A DNA stretch of 64,000 nt from Trochalopteron elliotii (lineage: Eukaryota > Chordata > Aves > Passeriformes > Leiothrichidae): assembly GCA_024734555.1 (NCBI GenBank), contig JANPWX010000344.1, forward strand, positions 1-64,000, read 5' to 3'. Below the pieces are notes generated by a model. That model was given only the letters and a program-made list of their open reading frames with translations, searched no databases and had not been told where the DNA came from. Both the position numbers and the translations under genes were made by a program. Shown one piece after another: positions 57,994 to 64,000 of this stretch. Each line of letters opens with the position of its first letter. The first letter of the stretch is position 1.

Positions 57994-60169
57994 ACTGCCC
58001 GAAGGATGCAGAGCTTTCCTTCCAAGTGGCTCCTGGAGGAATAAACGTCCTCGTAATATTTGGAGAAAACTGCGGAAGAATCTGGTGTTGCAGGGAAGGG
58101 AGCTGGAGTGGGCCCTGCTCACACCTTGTTGTTCTTTGTCTGGGAGGTTAAGGGAGATGCAGGAATAAAAGTTTTTAGGATAGCAGCTTTCATAACCCAG
58201 GAGATCTTTGTACAACTGTTGCACTGGATTGCTGCATTTGCTTCCTGTTCAGATGGAAGGTTCTCTGCCCTGTTGGAAGGCCATAATTAAAGATATCCTC
58301 CTGCTGCTGGTGGGGAGGCTGAGTGCTCTGAGTTCATTTACATCCAGGGACTTCGGGATGACAGATGAAATGGTACAAAGGGCTGCGATGGCCATTAGCT
58401 GCCTCAGCATCCAGAGCTGGCTGATGGCAGACCCGTGCTGACTGTACACAGCCTCGCCAATAAAACGTGTGTCCTATGGCTGAGGAAATCTAAACTGCAG
58501 TTCCTTACTGGGCAGGCTCTGCAGCCCTTCCATGGGAGATCTAGAAGCCTCCCTGGGTGTTTTATTTCCATTTGAGAGTGGGGTTGCAGAGTGGATGCAG
58601 CGTGTGGTTTTCTGCGCTCTCCTCAGCCATATTGTGGGAGTTCAGTGCTGTATCCCTCAGCATTCGCATGGACTGCAGTGCCTCTGCCTCGTGCTGCTCA
58701 GCACTAGCTGCACATGCTCTTTCCCATGCTAAGATGCTGATTTTCCTCGCTCCTCAGTCCCCCACACCTCCTTGTCTCTGGGGCTTGTGTCCCCCAGGCC
58801 CCTCCCAGGCCCAGCCTGGGGACTTGCTGCATGTGCTGTGGGTGCAGCATGAGCCTGCATTATCATCTGTGCCCAGCCAGAAGAATCCTCTCTTCCCATC
58901 TCTATTTTTTAAAACTTGTACAAGGATACAGCGTTGGCTGGCTAGCAAGAAGGCAACTTCACCAGCACTCTCCTTAATTGAATTACTTTTCTCAATGATT
59001 GAAGATTATACAGAGTTTAGCAGTTTTAAATATGCTAATCTTTGCTAAAAAGGCAGGGAGAGCTCTGTGCTGAGGGATTAGATAGAGCTATTGTGTGTGG
59101 GGAAGTAGGTTTCTTACTGCCTTTGATCTGGTTTTATCAGGTAATTTTCATCAGTCCTAATACCTCAAGTTTAAGGAATTCCGATTTCTGGGTCACACCA
59201 GGGAGTGGACACATCACCTACATTGGGGTAACTTATCGTGAATATGACACATATTCAAATATTAATAACCTCTTTAGTTCTGCTTTGCACAGGAACACCT
59301 CTACTTCTTAATAAATGGATTTTTTTTTTGATTTTTTGAGTGGGCAGAACTGAATGCTCGGGCACTGCAACAGAAATATTTGTTTGTCACGTGCGTCTCT
59401 ACTGCAGCTTTCATTGGTGAGCTGGTCTGAAGGGCACCAACATGTACAGAAAGCAAAAGAACTCCCTGTTGTCTCTCTGTGCTAGCAACATCTTGAAGGA
59501 AATTAGAACCAGTTGCATTTTGTGGGTTTTTTTTTTAATCAGGAGCTGAGATTTTTAATATCGAAAGCCCACTGATAAGTGCAATGTGATAATAACTTTT
59601 GAAATGTAACTGTTTGGAAAGCACTAATGAGCTGTTCTGTTGCATAACGATGTTGGTACAGGCACTGCTGAGCAGTGGGATGTGTCTCATTAGATAACTG
59701 GGGAGCTGCAGGTGCTTGGTGTGTGACATGAGGCTGGTGTGGCACTGCTCACAGTAGGCACAGACTCATCCCTGTACTGCCTAAAACTCCCTTGTTCCTA
59801 AGGGATTCTCAGCTTCACAAACTCCAGTGAGCTATTACCTTGTTGCATTGGTGGTTTAAAAGCTTGTCCCCTCCCCTCTCCTTAGTTTCCTAACATTGTG
59901 GTTTTCCTGTGGCTGGGCCTTCAGATATTTGGGCTTCTCTTTGGACTTGTATGAATTTTCCATGAGTTTCTAAACTTGGATTTCACATCTGGAAGTGGAA
60001 TATCAGCAATGCATCCCAACAAAGGGGAAGTCAGGCAGGAACACCAGGAAACCTGTGTAGATGAGCAAGGAACTCCTGGACAAACCCAAAATGGAAGCCT
60101 GGAAGGCTGGAAGTTGGGACAGGTAGCCTGGGAGGAATGCACAGAAATTGTCTGAGCAGCCAGAGAGAT

Positions 60170-60455
60170 CAGGTTAGGAAACCCAAAGCCCTGACAGAAT
60201 TAAATCTGGCCAGTCATCAGGGGCAACAACAAAAGCTTTTCTAGAGGTAAAGGAAGACCAGGAAAAGTGTGGGGTCTCTCTGGAAGGAAACAGGAGACCT
60301 GCTTACCCGGGGTATGGAGAAGGATGAGGTGCTCAATGACTTTCTTTGCCTCAGTCTTCACCTGTGTTCTTCAGGGGTCAGTTTTGGGATCAGCACTGTG
60401 GGGAACACCTGCATGGGTGACAGGTCCCTTCCCACCCAAACTATTCTGGGATTAT
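60170..60455 (+). mobile_element. Rearranged CR1: internal ORF2 remnant joined to 3' tail
   Basis: 60190-60360 resembles the CR1 ORF2 linker before the reverse transcriptase: translated pieces GDLLTRGMEKDEVLNDF parallel the CR1 motif MEKAEVLNxFFASVF, with frame breaks. It is followed within 60 bp by the terminal tail TCCCTTCCCACCCAAACTAT and TCTGGGATTAT, so several kb of the element are missing between them. Inactive. Confidence 0.7.
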
Positions 60456-61334
60456 TTGGTGTCTGATCCTTCCTTGCTGTCCTAAAGGTCTTGAACTCCA
60501 CCATTTCTCTTCTTTCTCTTCTCCATCACTGAAAAATCCCTTCCTACAGCAACGTGGGGAAGAAGCACAGAGAAAAAGCCATCAGTTTTTCGTGGTGCCT
60601 GTTCTCACAGTGCCTTTTGATCCCTGTCTATTTGTGGAAGCCTCTGAAGGAGCTGTGTCTGTTCTTGAAAGGAGGAGTAGCTGTGCCTTTCTGAACTCTG
60701 CTGTGCTTTTCTCTCTGCATCTCAGAAATAATCTGTGATTTGGAAGGAAATGATCTTCTTTTTCCTTGATGCGACATAATGGATTTTCTATCTGCAGCTC
60801 TTGGGGTGGTGGTGGGGCCTGGCACTGGATCCAGGTTCTGCAAAGCAGATGTCTGAAAGCTTTTGCTGAAGCTCTAAGTGGGACTAATGGAGAAACAAAG
60901 GCAGGGAGGCTCATCTGAGCCCACCTTAGCAGATGATGTGGCATTTGGGAATTATCAGAGCCAACAGCCATTTTTCTCAGCTTCAGTGATGGTTAAAGAT
61001 GTGTTTTCTCTAATCAGTCTGTGAGGAAATAGCTGCCTTTTAGTTACCTGCTAATTTAGTCCAGATCTTTAAAGGCATTTTGTTGTGTTCATGCGTATAC
61101 AAGTACCTGTTGTGTACACTAATGATTATAAAACCCCAAACCAACCAACCAAAACAAGCCAGCTAAACCCTTCAATGCTTTGAAAAACCTGCACGTTGCT
61201 GTCTCAACATGAACACCATGAGATTTTTCACATCAGCCTCCAAAGTTTTTCTGTGAGGCCTGTAACAACAGTAACCTTGTGATACATGAATGTTTCTGAG
61301 CAGGTATGGAAATCCTGATGCATCTCTCCCAGTA

Positions 61335-61445
61335 TGGGGCAGGGAAAAGACCTCTGAGGTCATTGGGTCCAACCCTTGGCTGGTCAAGGATGATGATTTT
61401 GGATGGATGATTTTGGACGTCTTTTCCAACCCAGATGCGCCTGAG
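61335..61445. mobile_element. CR1-like scrap, mixed orientation
   Basis: GACCTCTGAGGTCATTGGGT followed by CCAACCC looks like a minus-oriented tail, while TTTTGGACGTCTTTTCCAAC followed by CCAGATGCGCCTG looks plus-oriented. It may be two fragments. Confidence 0.4.
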
Positions 61446-64000
61446 CTTCTGTAAAAGCACTATTTTGAAAATTAACAGATACCATCAAAATGATGATGGG
61501 TTTGACACGTTAATATAAATTATTTATGGAAGTAGTTTAATTGAAAAATGTGTGTCTTGGCAAACAAACAGCAGCCAAGATGTGGACTTGCAGGGAAAGT
61601 CGAATTTTTCAGGTCTCTTTGCTTGATTTATTTACTGAGCTCACACAAAGTTGAAAAGCTAAATGAATTCTTTGTTTTCCCCTCAGCATAAACCCAACTC
61701 TTCCGGCTCGAATATAATGAAAGGCCCAGGGGCAGTGAACAATTCCATCATTTATTTTATGTCAGATATTTTCCTTTTATGTTCAAACCATGTTCTGGAA
61801 TATTTGAGGGATATTAACTGGGAAAAAAAAGACTTTTTTGTGTGTTTCAGTACTATTTAGCTCTTATCCAAATGAAGCCTAGTGCATCTCAAAAAAAAAA
61901 AAAAAGATCATCTGGGAAGCAAATATTGTGTGAAATTAAACAGAAATAAATTCAGTGTGAGCTCTGAGTTGTCAAGCCCCTTGCTCACTTCTGGCTGCCT
62001 CCTGTTAAGTCTGGCAAAAAGGAATTTTTGGGAAGTTCTTATTCAGCTGTCCAGCACAACAGTGCATTCAATTAATTGGACTTCTCAGAGCGAGGGTGTC
62101 ACTTGCATGTTTTTGTGCCTGCTTTGTGTGTCCTTTCTGTGGGACCCCTGTAAGCTGAGATGGGTGTGTGCAGCTGCTGCCATTGGAATGAGGGTTTTGG
62201 GGGCTCACTGGGAAGAATCCCCGTGCCTGGAGGAGCTGCCAGTGTCCCCTGGAGATGCCACCCAGCTATTCCGAGATCTGCAGGCTCGTGGTGTTCTCTC
62301 ATCCAGACATGTGTAGGTGTTACCAACACACAGAATTAAGGCTTGGCTTTAACTCTGAAGCATTATTTTCCCAGAACTGAGAGTGTTGGGAAGGAATTCT
62401 GGAGCAATACTGATGAGCAGTGTTTTGACTTCAGGCATGGCCAGAATCAGGAAGGGGCAGCTAAACCTGCTAATGAGAAAATGTCTTAACTTTCAGCTAG
62501 GCTTTTCTCTGTCTTGAATTGTGACCCTTTAAACCTCTGTACTATTAACATTTGCACCATATAGACGAGTGCCATTTATCCTGCTAAGTGACTTTCCTTT
62601 AATGGTTTGCTTCTTCAGGAGCAATCAGCAATTGCTGCAGAAAAAACCAACCCACTCCAGCATTTCTGTAATTAATGCAGGGGCCAGTTTATTCCATTCC
62701 ACAAAATGCTTCCTGCTGTGCTTCCTGTCCGTGCCCCTGTCTAGGTTTGAGTTACAGCAAGTTAATTTTCACAATGTTCTTGATATGTGCAACACAAAGA
62801 GAAGGGGGATTAAAGCTGGAATAGATGTGTGGGTAAAAGGAGAGGGGCTCTGGGAGGGTGCAGCATCCATGGCAAAGCTCCAAGCAGTGGCTGCTGCAGG
62901 ACTGGCAAGATCCCTGTCAGTGTGGGCTTTGCCAAGGGGTGTAGGTAGCTGCTGTTGGAATTGGGAAAAGAGAATTCCTGTTAACAGGTTGGGACTTCAG
63001 TCCTGCAGAGGCTCTGGAGCTGCACAGGAGTGGGCAGACAGCACTGGATTAATGTGAGTGCAGGAGTTTTTCTCTGCAGCTTCGTTTTTTTTTTTAAATA
63101 GAGGTGTTGCCTTTTCTGGGAGTAGAAAATACTCATTCCTGTCCTCCTCTGCTGGTACAGAATTGGCTGTGAGAACCCTTGGTGTCAGTGACAGGAGGAA
63201 TTTTTTGAATGGCCTGATGGAAGATGAAAGGCTTGGTAGAGAAGTCTGAACTGGCTGGGTGATGGAATCATCCCGTGGATGTCTGAGTGGTGGAGGAGGT
63301 GGAGAACATTCTCTTTCAAAGGAAGTTCTGGCTCCTTTCTGGCTTTCCTCAGCAGCAGTAGGCAGGTCTTCATGCTAGAGGTTTGCTGCCTTCTTTGTCT
63401 TGTCCGTATTTCCTCATTATTTTTTTCCCCCTTCCCCTTACTTGCTTCTGGAGCAGCTTTTGGGCATTTTGTCCTTGGCTCTCTCCAAATGGCTGAAAAA
63501 ATCACTTGTGTCCAGATACAACCCAGGATGGCTTTCCTCAAGCTGAGCTGGTGCTGCTGACTGGGGTAAAGCTGGAGGTGAATCCTTCAGCAGAGCAGCT
63601 GGACACATCTGGAGGAGGGGCCAATGGCTGAAGACAGTTGGAGCATCATCACAAGGAAATCCCAACCTTTTTTTTTTTCTCCTTCTTTTTCCTGACCTTG
63701 GAATGCTTTACAAAGAGATTTTCACAGGGTTGGTCTGTTCCAGTCTCTCACTGCCAGACTCACTCACCAGTTTTTGTAATTTCTTCTCAGCTTTTCCAGC
63801 TGCCTCTTAATATTAAACATTTATGTATTCAAATCATAATTATGTTGCTATTCTTTCTGTTCTTCCAGCTTCCCATTTTTCTTCCCTAGCTGAGTTCTCT
63901 TTGGTCTTTTTTCACTGGGCAGTCATCAGAGTGGTTTTTATCCACCACTGTACAGTCCTGACCATAATTCTCTTCCACTTTTAAAATTTATTTTTAGTTG

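Overview
This is vertebrate nuclear DNA, almost certainly from a bird and plausibly a songbird. The evidence is interrupted genes with GT-AG introns, CpG-island promoters, roughly twenty fragments of the avian CR1 LINE in both orientations, and compact introns. I identified genes by recognising their translated exons against vertebrate families I know; no database search was run. The spliced models close exactly in frame, which is strong internal support.

Layout: 1-5.4 kb is non-genic, with two long CR1 copies, an 18-bp minisatellite and two RFX-type motifs. PGM2L1 (+, coding 5950-28302, 14 coding exons, 622 codons) starts in a CpG island that holds three ACTACAA/ZNF143-type motifs. Its 3' UTR runs into a 28.3-34.5 kb interval. 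That interval contains a 62-bp tandem array, each unit carrying a two-part CTCF-like motif, then an orphan CpG-rich block with one oppositely oriented copy of the motif. DNAJB13 (-, 38418-34565, 8 exons, 316 codons) and PAAF1 (-, 46167-38912, 12 exons, 392 codons) lie head-to-tail about 0.2 kb apart. COA4 (+, from 46526) shares a bidirectional promoter with PAAF1 and runs into a 400-N assembly gap that removes its twin-CX9C region. MRPL48 (-, 52410-48120, 8 exons, 212 codons) follows, and RAB6A (+) contributes only its first coding exon (55998-56067). The rest of the window is RAB6A intron 1.

Functions: PGM2L1 makes glucose-1,6-bisphosphate. DNAJB13 is a sperm and cilium radial-spoke J-protein with a degenerate HPD motif. 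PAAF1 is a WD-repeat proteasome-assembly factor. COA4 (cytochrome oxidase assembly) and MRPL48 (mitoribosome) are mitochondrial. RAB6A is a Golgi GTPase. The DNAJB13-PAAF1-COA4-MRPL48-RAB6A block has the order and orientation I recall for human 11q13.4. PGM2L1 directly abuts DNAJB13, however, without the UCP2/UCP3/C2CD3/PPME1/P4HA3 genes I recall between them in mammals.

Most unusual: the CTCF-like minisatellite and its inverted partner at the boundary between the convergent PGM2L1 and DNAJB13 genes; a DNAJB13 splice acceptor that abuts the 3' end of a CR1; a tandemly duplicated decoy splice acceptor before PGM2L1 exon 9; and two first-intron minisatellites just downstream of CpG-island promoters. 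All three runs of Ns fall in or beside repeats or GC-rich sequence, so copy numbers there are uncertain.
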